Source: an uncultured Planctomycetaceae bacterium (GTDB lineage: Bacteria > Planctomycetota > Planctomycetia > Pirellulales > Thermoguttaceae). Taken from it: a stretch of 64,000 nucleotides of DNA. A program made the translations under genes and the position numbers. Location: NCBI GenBank assembly GCA_946408825.1, contig CAMJTU010000001.1, positions 124,001-188,000 of the forward strand, given 5' to 3'. The notes under the pieces are model-generated. The model saw only the letters and a list, made by a program, of their open reading frames with translations. It was not told where the DNA came from and did no database searches. Shown here piece by piece: positions 1-8,676 of the stretch. How positions within the stretch are numbered: position 1 is the first letter of the stretch; each line of letters begins with the position of its first letter.

Positions 1-399
1 CATGGGTAAGTCTCGCGTTAGACATAATGGTTCGTCGGGAAAAACCGCGTTTGGAGAAACGACGTCTCCGGCGGTTTTTAGCGTAGCCCGGACGCGTCAG
101 AAAAGACGGGTATCGGCGTTGCGACGCCGCGCGCCGGGTTCAGACGTTAGTCGACGGTTCGCGCTCTTCCCACTCTATGCTCTGATATGTGGCCGTTCGT
201 CTTTTCCTTTGCCCATTCTGATATTTTCGCGCTCATTGATTCGCATTTCCGCCTCCGTTTACGTTCTTTGCCAACGCGCTGGACGACGTAACGGAGGTTT
301 TTTGTTTTCATGCGCGGAAGGTCTGAGACGTCGAGCTTCTGGAGTCGTCTTCACATGAAACTTTTTCAAGCAACCGTTTTTTTTCCGAAAGGAACGCCC
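1..399. other. Intergenic region upstream of the Na/Pi cotransporter
   Basis: There is no convincing gene here. A reading frame at 2-358 has a low-complexity Arg/Ser-rich translation with no family resemblance and no ribosome binding site. The left part carries a hairpin with flanking A and T runs (listed separately), which probably ends a gene lying outside the window. The right part should hold the promoter of the downstream transporter, but no clear -35/-10 pair was found. Confidence 0.5.
40..79 (+). terminator. Probable intrinsic terminator of a gene left of the window
   Basis: AAAAACCGC (40-48) pairs with GCGGTTTTT (71-79), and GGAGA (53-57) pairs with TCTCC (65-69) inside it, giving a two-part stem ending in a T run. 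The A run on the left side means it could also work on the other strand. The gene it would serve is outside the window. Confidence 0.5.
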
Positions 400-2508
400 A
401 TGAGAAACGTCCTTTGCCGGTCGTCGCTCGCCGTCGTAGCGTCGACGGTTCTTGTTCTTTTGGGGTTGTTCCTCGGTTCCGCAGCGCGAGGCGAGAAATC
501 AGAAGAAGCGCAGGCGACTAGAGATCGATTAGAAAACGCGGACGTTCCCGTCAAATGGTTGCCCGATCTTAAAGTTCTCGTCAACGCTCCCACGACGACG
601 ATCAATTTGAACGACGCCGTGCGTCAACTCTGCGACGACGGTCGATTGGGCGATCCGTCGACGATTTCGCCCGACGACGTCGAACTTTCGATTGTTTCGG
701 GAGAGTCTGACTACGCCAACTTGTCGATCGAGGGATCTGAACTTGTCGTTTCATGGAATCCCGGCGCCGTGGGGAGTTCGATGATCGTCGTCAAGGCGAC
801 TAAAAAGGGGAACGAAGCGGAACACGCGTATATTTCGTTCAGAGCGGAAAGCTGGACGCCAGACTATCTTATGGTTCTGATGATCGTCGTCGGCGGCGGC
901 GGGCTTTTCTTGCTTGGCATGAAACGTATGTCGGAAGGGTTGCAAGCGATCGCCGGTCGAAAATTACAACGGATGATCAACCTTTTCACGAATCATCGCG
1001 TTTTTGCGCTCGGAATAGGCGCGTTTGTCACGGCGCTCGTTCAGTCGAGCACCGCGACCTCGGTCATGACGCTCGGTTTCGTGAACAGCGGCGTCATGAC
1101 GCTCAAACAGGCGATCGGCGTGCTCATGGGCGCGAATATCGGAACGACGACTACGGGCTGGCTCTTTACGCTCAATATTGGCCAGTATGGTCTGCCGACT
1201 CTGGGGGTTGCGGCGATTTTCTATCTTTTCTGCAAGAATGAAAAGGTTAGAAACTTTTCCATCTTCTTCCTTGGTCTCGGCATGATATTTTTCGGTTTGG
1301 AAACGCTCAAGATCGGACTTACGCCTCTTTCAGATTCGCCGCATTTTACGGCGTTCATGAACACGTTCCGCGCGAATTCGATTTTCGGCGCCGTGATGTG
1401 CGTCTTTGTCGGATGCGTCGCGACCGCGCTAACTCACTCGTCGGCGGCGATCCTTGCGATTACGATTACTCTTGCGTCTCTCGGATCTCTCGATTTGAAT
1501 TCTTCCGCCGCCATTACCCTTGGAAGCAATATCGGAACGTCTCTTACGCCGATGCTTGTCGCGATCGGCGCTCCCTGCACGACGCGCCGCGCCGCGTATT
1601 TTCACTTCGTGTTCAATACCGTCGGCGTCGTTTGGGTTATGGCTATTTTCTTCCCGATATTCGTACCGTGCGTCAATATGCTAGGAACGGCGTTTCACCT
1701 GTCGATTTCCGGCAAAATCGCGCTCACCCATACTGTTTTTAACGTAGCTAATACGATCGTTTTTCTTCCGCTCGTCGATCCGATTTCGCGAATTCTCGAG
1801 AAGTATGTGGTTGATAAAAAGAAGACGCGAAAATCGTCCGCCTTTCCGACGACTCATTTAAGCGCCAGTCTGCTTTCCGTTCCTAAAAGCGCCATTTCGC
1901 AAGCGAATGTGGTTGTCGAGGACGCCTTCGCAGACTGCGTCAAACTAACTGAGTCTCTTAAAACGCTCTTTGACGAAAAGTTTCAGGATAGACAACGAGT
2001 CGACGCCGCGTTTGAAATTGAGGACAAACTCGATTCCGTTCAGGACGAAACTATTCTTTTCCTTTCTCAACTGTACTCTAAAACTTTGCCAAAGGGCGAT
2101 ATTCGTCAGGTTCAGCGTCAGACCCGAGTCGTTCAGGAATTGGAGAAGGTGAGCGATTACCTTGTCTCGATTCTTAAATCCTTCCTCAAGCTTGGCGACA
2201 GCGAGCTTCAATCGCCTGAAATTTTAAACAAGATCTTTTCCGAGAATGAAAAGAACGTCGTAGACGCTTTAAAATGGCTCGGAGACGCGTTTAAAAACGG
2301 TCCGAGCCCTTCGCTCAAAGAAGAGATGTACAAGCGCCGCGCGCGATATGTCGCCGCTGCGAAGGCGGAACGGGATCAGTACGTCAACTTGATGTATTCA
2401 GAAAGCTTCGATCCGAACGTCATCGTCGCGATCGACGCGCAGCTTACGTTTTGGCGCCGTATCTACGAACACCTCGTCAATATCGCGGAAGCGACGACGA
2501 TCGACTAG
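400..2508 (+). CDS. Na/Pi-cotransporter family protein with C-terminal PhoU-like domain
   Basis: This is a predicted inner-membrane phosphate:sodium symporter of the NptA/YjbB type. The ATG at 400 was chosen over an upstream in-frame ATG at 310 because GAAAGGA sits 6 bases before it and the protein then begins with a normal signal or anchor segment (MRNVLC..., hydrophobic to about residue 28). A roughly 115-residue extracytoplasmic segment follows, then membrane helices from about residue 156. The duplicated family core is visible: QSSTATSVM at about 215 and THSSAAILA at about 345, each followed by GANIGT or GSNIGTS. From about residue 490 the protein is helical and charged, like PhoU. The extra N-terminal extracytoplasmic domain is larger than in the simplest family members. 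No pst or pho genes lie nearby. The family call is firm. The direction of transport is inferred from the family. Confidence 0.9.
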   Translation: MRNVLCRSSLAVVASTVLVLLGLFLGSAARGEKSEEAQATRDRLENADVPVKWLPDLKVLVNAPTTTINLNDAVRQLCDDGRLGDPSTISPDDVELSIVSGESDYANLSIEGSELVVSWNPGAVGSSMIVVKATKKGNEAEHAYISFRAESWTPDYLMVLMIVVGGGGLFLLGMKRMSEGLQAIAGRKLQRMINLFTNHRVFALGIGAFVTALVQSSTATSVMTLGFVNSGVMTLKQAIGVLMGANIGTTTTGWLFTLNIGQYGLPTLGVAAIFYLFCKNEKVRNFSIFFLGLGMIFFGLETLKIGLTPLSDSPHFTAFMNTFRANSIFGAVMCVFVGCVATALTHSSAAILAITITLASLGSLDLNSSAAITLGSNIGTSLTPMLVAIGAPCTTRRAAYFHFVFNTVGVVWVMAIFFPIFVPCVNMLGTAFHLSISGKIALTHTVFNVANTIVFLPLVDPISRILEKYVVDKKKTRKSSAFPTTHLSASLLSVPKSAISQANVVVEDAFADCVKLTESLKTLFDEKFQDRQRVDAAFEIEDKLDSVQDETILFLSQLYSKTLPKGDIRQVQRQTRVVQELEKVSDYLVSILKSFLKLGDSELQSPEILNKIFSENEKNVVDALKWLGDAFKNGPSPSLKEEMYKRRARYVAAAKAERDQYVNLMYSESFDPNVIVAIDAQLTFWRRIYEHLVNIAEATTID

Positions 2509-2556
2509 GACGCTATCCCCGCGACGTCAACCCTGACGTGGAGCCGATCCGGCGAC

Positions 2557-2591
2557 GAAAAAAGCGCCGTCCCGGAAAACCGGGACGGCGC
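2557..2591 (-). terminator. Intrinsic terminator of the lipoprotein gene
   Basis: A 12-bp perfect stem (2564-2575 with 2580-2591) with an AAAA loop is followed on the minus strand by a run of T (2563-2558). It lies about 40 bp past the stop of the Tat lipoprotein gene and faces the convergent transporter gene. Confidence 0.85.
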
Positions 2592-2628
2592 CAACGACTG
2601 TACGAGTGATTTCGCGAAAAACGCGGCG

Positions 2629-3042
2629 TCAATCGGTGAAATCAATCTTAAAGTTTGCGTCTTTCTTCGAAACTTCGACGGTCATTTTCTCAGAACCGCT
2701 GAAGCCATACTTCGCCATCAGGTTCTTATACTCGTCTGGGACGGGATTGACCTCGGGCGGATCGTTCCAGTAGATGTGGACAACGTTCGTTCCCGGCTTC
2801 GCGCCTTTTTGCGACGGGGTGTGAACCATTTCGAATTTTCCGCCTTCGCGAATAACGCCGACGCTGGCGCGAGCCCCGTCAGGCGGTTCAAGCTGAACCG
2901 TGAAGCCCGTGGGAAGGGGCTTTCCGTTATAGGTCGCGACGCCCGAAATTGGCACGAGAGCATAGGGCGCCTTCGGTTTGCAACCAACCACGAGGGCGAC
3001 CGACCCGAGCGCCGCCGTCGTTAGGAAAGATCGTCTGTTCAT
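2629..3042 (-). CDS. Tat-exported lipoprotein, carboxypeptidase-regulatory-like
   Basis: This small (137 aa) exported lipoprotein is of a kind often paired with DUF1559 genes in planctomycetes. The N-terminus carries both a twin-arginine motif (NRRSFLT) and a lipobox ending VVGC (Cys21), so Tat export with lipidation is predicted. The mature part reads as one beta-sandwich of the carboxypeptidase-regulatory or transthyretin-like kind: ISGVATYNGKPLPTGFTV, then GGKFEM and PGTNVVHIYW. It lies 132 bp behind the DUF1559 gene on the same strand and ends at a strong terminator, so the two probably share a transcript. The function is unknown. A surface or periplasmic structural role is a guess from the fold. 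Confidence 0.75.
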   Translation of the reverse strand: MNRRSFLTTAALGSVALVVGCKPKAPYALVPISGVATYNGKPLPTGFTVQLEPPDGARASVGVIREGGKFEMVHTPSQKGAKPGTNVVHIYWNDPPEVNPVPDEYKNLMAKYGFSGSEKMTVEVSKKDANFKIDFTD

Positions 3043-3174
3043 GTTATCAACAATCCTCTCTAAAACTTACGATATGAAGTCCGGCTCTGTCGCATGAGAC
3101 GCGGCTGAGCCGGCGTTTGATTGAATTTTCGACGCGACGAACAACGATCCTAAGCGTCGGTTGTTCGCGTTAAA

Positions 3175-4230
3175 TCAGAAGAGCGCCTCGCCGCCGCCCG
3201 CCTTCAAGTCGCCCTGACCTGCCGGATACGTCGCGCTGGAACGCGTGAACGTCGCGGCGTAAACGTTCCAGTCGCAAGTTTCCGAAACGAAATGCACGGA
3301 ACCGTCCGCCATCGCCGCGTTCAGACCGCCCGCGTGCATACTGCGCGGCGCGCGCGTGTCTTCGTGATAGACCAAGCAGTTCGGCTCGATGTTTCTCACG
3401 CTATGGTGCGTGAAAATGCCATAGCCGTCCGACCAGTGTCCAACCGAGATGAACGGGTTGGCAGACCAGCTTTCTTTGGACGCGCCCGGAAGCGAGACGC
3501 TGGAGAGTTCCAGAAGCAGGAACGTGTGCGACGTGCCGTCTTTAATCGTCGCCATATTGACTCCGCTGTTGCTCCAGAAAAGACCCGTATAAGGCGCGCG
3601 CGCATTGTTCGCGGGCGCAATCGGAGCGACGCCGTCGGTCGAAGTTCGTTCTGGAAGTTCCGCGCCGCCGTTGACGCAGTAGTCTTTCTGAGATCCCTTG
3701 GGCGCGATCGTGTTAGAAGTGGAAGGACACGTGAAAATATCAGGCGCGTTCGAACCGACTTCCTTGTTCGCGTCGTCGCCGCAAGTAGGATCGCTCGTGC
3801 TGTGTCCGTAGGGGTTCGTGTGGACGCAATAGCTCGTGTAGGCGCGCTTCGTGAAGTCGGTTCCTGAATAGAGCGCCGAACCTTCGACGTACGGAAGAAT
3901 AAACGCCGGCCAGCCCATCATGCCGTGGTAAGCGCCGCCCGCTTCGCAACCTTTACCGGTGCCGGTGAGCGGGTTCGCGCTGTTCTTCGCCGTGAAATAA
4001 GAGTTTCCAGGGGGGAAACATTTGTTGGAGTCGTGATAGTTCTGCATTGCCAACCCCAAGTTCTTGAGGTTGTTGGTGCATTGCATGCGGCGCGCCGCTT
4101 CACGCGCAGCCTGGACGGCGGGGAGAAGCAACCCGATCAAAATACCGATGATCGCGATGACGACAAGCAGTTCGACGAGGGTAAAGCCGTGATGCTTCCC
4201 TACGCGATTATTACGGAAAAAAGTAGACAT
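3175..4230 (-). CDS. DUF1559 (H-x9-DG) pseudopilin-like protein
   Basis: This is a planctomycete-type exported protein with a type IV prepilin N-terminus. The chosen ATG (4230) has GAGGAA 6 bases upstream; an in-frame ATG at 4335 would add 35 residues ahead of the prepilin peptide. The sequence [19 protein letters not shown] around residues 15-33 is a prepilin leader with its conserved Glu and hydrophobic spine. [11 protein letters not shown] follows, as usual in DUF1559 proteins. The C-terminal signature is present as [12 protein letters not shown] (His, nine residues, Asp-Gly). At 351 aa it is typical in length. The neighbouring downstream lipoprotein gene is probably co-transcribed. Planctomycete genomes carry many copies of this family and its function is not established; surface pseudopilus-like assembly is inferred from the leader. 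Confidence 0.9.
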   Translation of the reverse strand: MSTFFRNNRVGKHHGFTLVELLVVIAIIGILIGLLLPAVQAAREAARRMQCTNNLKNLGLAMQNYHDSNKCFPPGNSYFTAKNSANPLTGTGKGCEAGGAYHGMMGWPAFILPYVEGSALYSGTDFTKRAYTSYCVHTNPYGHSTSDPTCGDDANKEVGSNAPDIFTCPSTSNTIAPKGSQKDYCVNGGAELPERTSTDGVAPIAPANNARAPYTGLFWSNSGVNMATIKDGTSHTFLLLELSSVSLPGASKESWSANPFISVGHWSDGYGIFTHHSVRNIEPNCLVYHEDTRAPRSMHAGGLNAAMADGSVHFVSETCDWNVYAATFTRSSATYPAGQGDLKAGGGEALF

Positions 4231-4470
4231 GGCGATTTCCTCAAAAGGAGCAACGATATGACAAAATCCGGAGACGTGCGTTTCGAGAGCTAGAATACGC
4301 CTACTCTTAGCCCATGACGTGAACAACAACGTCAAAGTTATTATAGAACATTATCATCTTGAAAACAAGTTTTTTCTAACGTCGTTTCCAAAAAATATAT
4401 AGAAAACTAATTTTTATGACTATACAGAACAGAGAATTCAGCAAGAGTCGTTTAGGTTAGAAAGGCGTCG

Positions 4471-4504
4471 TCCGGGAGGAGGGATAAGAAACGTTCCTCC
4501 CGGA
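4471..4504 (-). terminator. Hairpin, probable terminator
   Basis: Perfect 10-bp arms TCCGGGAGGA (4471-4480) and TCCTCCCGGA (4495-4504) enclose a 14-base loop. It follows the stop of the minus-strand membrane protein gene and precedes the DUF1559 gene. The T-richness after the stem is only moderate, so a leader or processing hairpin is also possible. Confidence 0.5.
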
Positions 4505-4552
4505 ATTTCTTTATAAAACGACTGCCTTGGCGACGCCCGATTGACAGGGTAA

Positions 4553-5272
4553 TCAGCAGAAGAAAGTTTCAGAGGATTCGTCGATCGTGATCGTCTGGGT
4601 CGAAGTAACTTTGGAGGACGCGCCAAAGTATTTCGCTTGCCCCGTCACGATCATGATGACGCTAACGACGCTAAAGATCGCGGCAAGCGCCATAAAGACG
4701 TCGAAAATTCCGACAGGGCGTTTTCGCAATTGACTCAAGAGCATCATCGGAATCGCGAGAATCACGAGCCCGAGGACGTCGAGAATGATAAGGTAGGTCG
4801 CCGAAGCCGGACCTGCCGTCATGAAGGCGACGACGTTCGCGACGACGAGGAGCGCCACAAGGAGAATCTCAAGGAAGAAGAAGGGCGCGGGGGACGCCGT
4901 ATAGGGACGTTTCGCCGCCTTTTCCTTTCTTGGCTTAGGCGCTTTAACCTCCTTGGTTTTCGGAGCTTTTTCCTTCTTGATTTTTTCTTTCTTGACCTTG
5001 GGTTCCTTAGGAGCCTTTTCTTTCTTTGCTTTTTTACCCTTGCCCTTTTTGCCGACGACTTCGTCGACGACAGGGGCGGCTTCCTGCGCTAACGCGGCTT
5101 CCGCGTCGCCGAAGGGATCGTTTCCTTCGGAGAATCCTTCGAGAGATGAAAAGGGATCGTCGGAAACGTTTTCGCTTCCAGCCGAGGTAAAGGGAGCGAC
5201 TTCGTCGGTCGCGGAATCAGCGTTGAGTTCGGCGAAGAAATCGTCGTCAAGGTTCGTGTTATCGTCGGGCAC
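4553..5272 (-). CDS. Membrane protein with acidic and Lys-rich N-terminal half
   Basis: I do not recognise a family. The start is GTG at 5272, with AGGAGA 7 bases upstream. Residues 1-70 are acidic and Asp/Ser-rich. Residues about 73-122 form a Lys/Pro-rich tract with repeated KEKAPK, KVKKEK and KAPKPRKEK units. From about 125 to 215 there are three or four hydrophobic segments with short loops, and the tail is Ser/Thr-rich. The layout suggests a long cytoplasmic tail that could bind nucleic acid or other polyanions, fused to a small membrane anchor. The gene at 55357-56808 has a similar overall design. It stands alone between a divergent YkgJ-family gene and the DUF1559 gene. Confidence 0.7.
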   Translation of the reverse strand: MPDDNTNLDDDFFAELNADSATDEVAPFTSAGSENVSDDPFSSLEGFSEGNDPFGDAEAALAQEAAPVVDEVVGKKGKGKKAKKEKAPKEPKVKKEKIKKEKAPKTKEVKAPKPRKEKAAKRPYTASPAPFFFLEILLVALLVVANVVAFMTAGPASATYLIILDVLGLVILAIPMMLLSQLRKRPVGIFDVFMALAAIFSVVSVIMIVTGQAKYFGASSKVTSTQTITIDESSETFFC

Positions 5273-5553
5273 GGTTTGCTCTCCTATCGTTCAAATCGTC
5301 GTAGGACGTGGCGTCCGGACGGCGACGAGCGTAAAATGTAGACGTTGCATGAAAACACGTTGAAATCGCGCAACGTGGAATATCTTTCACAGAGAGTATA
5401 ATCCCAAAGAATATTTTTTCCAGAATAAACCGATTAATTAATCCGTATTTTATCTATTTTTTCTATTTTATTTTTTGTGTCGCGCCTTGCCATGAGTCGA
5501 CACGAGTAGAATGACGTCGGTCGACGACGTCGAAGAGGAAGGAAGCTGAGAAA

Positions 5554-5985
5554 ATGTCCCAATCGAGCGAGAAGAACGCAAGGCGCCCAATGAAGCGCGA
5601 GGTAGCGCCCGACAAACTGTGCGAGTTCTGCAACGGCAAGTGTTGTCGTTACATCGCTCTTCCGATTGAGAAACCGACGACTTACGAGGAATTTGACGAA
5701 ACGCGGTGGTATCTGCTCCACGAGAAAACGAGCGTTTTCGTCGAAGACGGATCGTGGTTTCTTCTCGTCCACACGCCCTGCCGTGCGCTCGACGATAAAA
5801 ATCGTTGTCGAATCTACGAAACACGACCTCAAATTTGCCGCGAATATTCGACCGCAAAATGCGAGTACGACGACCTCTTCCTCTTTGAGCAGTTCTTCGA
5901 GACGCCCGAGCAGATCGAAGAATACGCCAACGCGCTTCTGGGACCGCGACCGGGCGACGGCTTTCGGACGACGAAGCCGCGATAG
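5554..5985 (+). CDS. YkgJ-family cysteine-cluster protein
   Basis: This 143-aa protein is of the YkgJ type, often described as putative zinc- or iron-chelating. The ATG at 5554 follows the purine-rich GAGGAAGGAAG. The Cys pattern is clear: CEFCNGKCCRY near residues 23-33, then PCRALDDKNRC near 74-84, and PQICREYSTAKC near 92-103, giving about eight cysteines for a metal cluster. It has no signal peptide and no membrane segment, so it is cytoplasmic. It stands alone between divergent and convergent neighbours. The role in the family is unproven; a cluster-binding function is inferred from the cysteines. Confidence 0.85.
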   Translation: MSQSSEKNARRPMKREVAPDKLCEFCNGKCCRYIALPIEKPTTYEEFDETRWYLLHEKTSVFVEDGSWFLLVHTPCRALDDKNRCRIYETRPQICREYSTAKCEYDDLFLFEQFFETPEQIEEYANALLGPRPGDGFRTTKPR

Positions 5986-6091
5986 ACGTCGCGGGGAATC
6001 CTTCCGACGGCGTCGAATCCCTCATATGTAAAAAAGACGCGACGCGCCCCGGAGTTGGAACGCGCTGCGTCTTTCAGGTTTACGCGAACGA

Positions 6092-6730
6092 TTAGCGTAT
6101 AAAATTCGTGAAGACCTCTTCTTGCGCGACGGGGGGGACGATTCCCGCGTCGCGACCCGCTTGGAGACACTTCATCGTGTAGACGATATTCTTCGCAAGA
6201 TTGCGCAACGTTTGGACGCCTTCGGCGTCGTGCGGAACGTCGTCTTTCGTGAGCGCGTGGAATAGGTTCCAATACGTGCTGCCGACCATTAGCATCTGCG
6301 CTAGGCCGTAGTATTTGTTCATGACGTCGAAAGAAGCGGTCGTTCCAGAACGTCGCGCGACGACGATCGAAGCGCAAGGCTTGTGACGGAACGCGGCGTA
6401 ACCGTCCGCCGCGCGGCTTGAGAAGAAAACACGGTCGAGAAAACTGAGGACGCGCCCTGAAGGGTGCGCGTAATAGACCGGCGTTCCGAAGACGAACCCG
6501 TCGGCGTTTGACGCTTTGGCGACAAAATCATTGACGTCGTCGTTTCCAAAGACGCAGCGTTTGAGTTCGGCGCATTTGCCGCAGCCGATACAGTCCATGA
6601 TCGGCTTGCCCCCGAGCGTGACGATTTCCGTCTCGACGTTTTCGGCGGCGAACGTTTCCGCCATGACGTCAAGACCCGCGCGCGTCGAGCCGTTCGCGTT
6701 GCAACTCCCGTTGAGCATTAAAACTTTCAT
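6092..6730 (-). CDS. Flavodoxin-like NAD(P)H-dependent reductase with CxxCxxC motif
   Basis: This is a predicted FMN-binding oxidoreductase of 212 aa. The ATG at 6730 has AAGGAG 7 bases upstream; the longer frame to 7015 reads into the coding sequence of the preceding gene on the same strand. LNGSCNANGSTRAGL at the N-terminus is the phosphate-binding loop for FMN, and GTPVYYAHPSGR near residue 85 is the second flavin-contacting loop. CIGCGKC near 50, with a further Cys soon after, is the motif of iron-sulfur-flavoprotein-like relatives. It is the third gene of a TetR - aldo/keto reductase - reductase set, 91 bp behind the second. The context suggests response to electrophilic or quinone-like compounds. 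The substrate is unknown. Confidence 0.85.
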   Translation of the reverse strand: MKVLMLNGSCNANGSTRAGLDVMAETFAAENVETEIVTLGGKPIMDCIGCGKCAELKRCVFGNDDVNDFVAKASNADGFVFGTPVYYAHPSGRVLSFLDRVFFSSRAADGYAAFRHKPCASIVVARRSGTTASFDVMNKYYGLAQMLMVGSTYWNLFHALTKDDVPHDAEGVQTLRNLAKNIVYTMKCLQAGRDAGIVPPVAQEEVFTNFIR

Positions 6731-6821
6731 CGCAAGTCTCCTTTGTTTTGCGTTTACATTTTTTATGCGAAACGAAGAAATCGGCGCGTCGGCGCGATCC
6801 GACGCGTCGATTTTCGATATC

Positions 6822-7814
6822 TCAAAACGCGCCCGTCTTAACGTGGGGCTTGTACGGCGCTTCAAGCGCGACGATTTCTTCCGGCGACAGCGTGACGTCG
6901 AGCGCGGCGACCGCTTCTTCGACGTGCTTGACCGACGTGCAGCCGACGATCGGCGCCGTGATTTCCGGCTTCGAGAGCATCCACGCGAGCGCCTCTTGCG
7001 CCATCGAACGACCATGTTCGGCGGCGACCTTTTCGAGCGTGTCGACGACAGGTTTGTCGATATCGTTCGTGGAGTCCCAGACCATCGGCGAAACGCCGTC
7101 GATCGCGTTTCGCGCCGTTTTCGTTCCCCAAGGATGCGCGCAGCGTCCGCCCGCGAGAGGACTCCACGGCACGACCGCCATTTTTCGATCGCGGCAGAGG
7201 GGGAGAATCTCGCGCTCTTCTTCGCGATAAATCAAGTTATATTGCGGTTGAAGCGAGACGAACTTCGTCCAGCCGTTGCGTTCGGCAAGCTGCTGCATTC
7301 TTTCGAGCTGCCATGCGAAAATCGTCGACGCGCCGATATAACGCGCTTTGCCGCTCTTCACGACGTCGTGGAGCGCTTCAAGAATTTCTTCCATCGGCGT
7401 GTTCGCATCGAGACGATGAATCTGGTAGAGGTCCACGTAATCCATCCCGAGACGTTTAAGACTATGGTCGATCTCCGCCATGATATTCTTGCGCGACGAG
7501 CCGCCCCCGTTCGGACGACCGGGACGCATGTCGAAATGGACTTTCGTCGCCACGACGATCTCGTCGCGATTCAATCCGAAATCGCGGATGAGACGCCCGG
7601 TGATTTCTTCGCTGCTTCCCATCTGGTAGACGTTGGCCGTGTCGAAATAGTTGATTCCAAGCTCGACCGCCTTCTGGAATATCGGCTTCGCGTCGTCGTA
7701 GTCGCGCGCCCATGGGAAGACGCCGTTTTCATTTCCCGGCTTGCCGAAACTCATGCAGCCAAGACAGAGGCGCGAGACGTCCATGCCCGTGTTCCCAAAT
7801 TTTACATATTGCAT
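6822..7814 (-). CDS. Aldo/keto reductase
   Basis: This is an NADPH-dependent (beta/alpha)8-barrel oxidoreductase of 330 aa, full length for the family. The catalytic tetrad is visible: Asp58 (NYFDTANVY), Tyr63, Lys91 (VVATKVHF) and His133 (LYQIHRLD). The C-terminal NADPH-binding part reads IVGCTSVKHVEEAV. It resembles the YajO/Tas-like branch that reduces aldehydes and ketones. It starts 12 bp after the TetR gene, so the two are almost certainly co-transcribed and controlled by that repressor. The substrate cannot be told from sequence. Confidence 0.92.
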   Translation of the reverse strand: MQYVKFGNTGMDVSRLCLGCMSFGKPGNENGVFPWARDYDDAKPIFQKAVELGINYFDTANVYQMGSSEEITGRLIRDFGLNRDEIVVATKVHFDMRPGRPNGGGSSRKNIMAEIDHSLKRLGMDYVDLYQIHRLDANTPMEEILEALHDVVKSGKARYIGASTIFAWQLERMQQLAERNGWTKFVSLQPQYNLIYREEEREILPLCRDRKMAVVPWSPLAGGRCAHPWGTKTARNAIDGVSPMVWDSTNDIDKPVVDTLEKVAAEHGRSMAQEALAWMLSKPEITAPIVGCTSVKHVEEAVAALDVTLSPEEIVALEAPYKPHVKTGAF

Positions 7815-7826
7815 AATAATCGCTCC

Positions 7827-8429
7827 TTAGATGATATAGGGTTCGAGGATGGATTTTAAAAAGGTTTGGCAAAATTCCTTTGTTCTCTTTAAAAAACCGT
7901 ATTCGCCGTCGGAGGCGACCCAGCACAGCATTTCGCCGTAAAGGACGTCGACAACCAGAGCTGAAAGAGATTCCACTGGCGCGTCAGCGCGGAGTTCGCC
8001 GCGCCTAACGCCGTCCTTAAAAAGTTCTAACGTCAACGCGCGGTCGAGCTTGAGTTTATCCATTCCCGCGACGTTGGTCGCGAACTCTGGAACGGCGGAG
8101 TTGCGCACCCACTCTTGGCATAGTTTGAGACTGCTCGTTTCAATAAGGCTTGCAAACTCTCGCATGAAGAACGAAAGACGGTCTGAGAACGTTCCGTCGC
8201 GTTTCATCGTCGTTGCGAGTAAATCTTGGAACGCTACATGACAGTTGAGTTCGTTGAGGACGTCCTCTTTCTTCTTGAAATAAACGTAGAACGTTCCCTT
8301 TGCAACGCCACAGGACGCGCAAATCTCGTCGATCGTCGTTCCTGCGAGACCTTTTTCGCGCACGATGCGTCTCGCCGCGTCCACAAGTTTTCGACGCGTT
8401 TCCTGCGCCGCTTGGCGTCTCTTCGTCAT
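7827..8429 (-). CDS. TetR/AcrR-family transcriptional regulator
   Basis: This is a 200-aa repressor-type regulator. The ATG at 8429 follows AAGGAG by 8 bases; an in-frame ATG at 8453 lacks a binding site. The N-terminal helix-turn-helix is typical: ARRIVREKGLAGTTIDEICASCGVAKGTFY is spread over about residues 20-49, followed by VYFKKKEDVL. The C-terminal part is a helical ligand-binding and dimer domain of unknown effector. It heads an operon with the aldo/keto reductase and flavodoxin-like reductase. A 13-bp perfect palindrome sits next to its -35 element, so it probably represses itself and the two enzymes until an inducer binds. Confidence 0.93.
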   Translation of the reverse strand: MTKRRQAAQETRRKLVDAARRIVREKGLAGTTIDEICASCGVAKGTFYVYFKKKEDVLNELNCHVAFQDLLATTMKRDGTFSDRLSFFMREFASLIETSSLKLCQEWVRNSAVPEFATNVAGMDKLKLDRALTLELFKDGVRRGELRADAPVESLSALVVDVLYGEMLCWVASDGEYGFLKRTKEFCQTFLKSILEPYII

Positions 8430-8462
8430 GGATAAAACTCCTTCAATTTCCAAACAATAGGA

Positions 8463-8490
8463 AGTATATATAAAAATGAATACAAGTCAA
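8463..8490 (-). promoter_or_regulatory. Promoter of the TetR operon
   Basis: On the minus strand TTGACT (8490-8485) and TATACT (8468-8463) are separated by 16 bases, a close match to a sigma-70 promoter, upstream of the regulator start at 8429. The palindromic operator abuts the -35 element. Confidence 0.7.
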
Positions 8491-8503
8491 TGACTGTCAG
8501 TCA
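8491..8503. promoter_or_regulatory. Palindromic operator, probably for the TetR regulator
   Basis: TGACTGTCAGTCA is a perfect odd-centred palindrome (six paired positions each side) ending exactly where the -35 hexamer of the TetR operon begins. Its size and place are those of an autoregulatory TetR-family operator. Binding is inferred. Confidence 0.65.
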
Positions 8504-8676
8504 GCGAATTTTTAAAAATTTTTGCGGTATTCAAAATCTCCTAAGAGAACTTTTCCTTGCTTTCTAAAGCGCGACCTGTTTTAACAGCGGTTTGTTTTCA
8601 TTTCGAACCTTGCGCGAACCCCTTCGTTCGTATACGATATTTAGATTGTGGACGCCTTTATTTCAAGGAGAAATTT

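Noticed and set aside
2..358. 118-codon plus-strand ORF at the left edge
   Set aside because: The Arg/Ser-rich, low-complexity translation has no family resemblance and no ribosome binding site, and it overlaps a terminator-like hairpin.
5281..5330. GTTCAAATC, like a tRNA T-arm
   Set aside because: Flanking bases do not form a T-stem, and no acceptor or anticodon arm can be drawn.
6516..7859. 447-codon plus-strand ORF spanning the reductase genes
   Set aside because: It covers two genes with firm families on the other strand and has no motif of its own.
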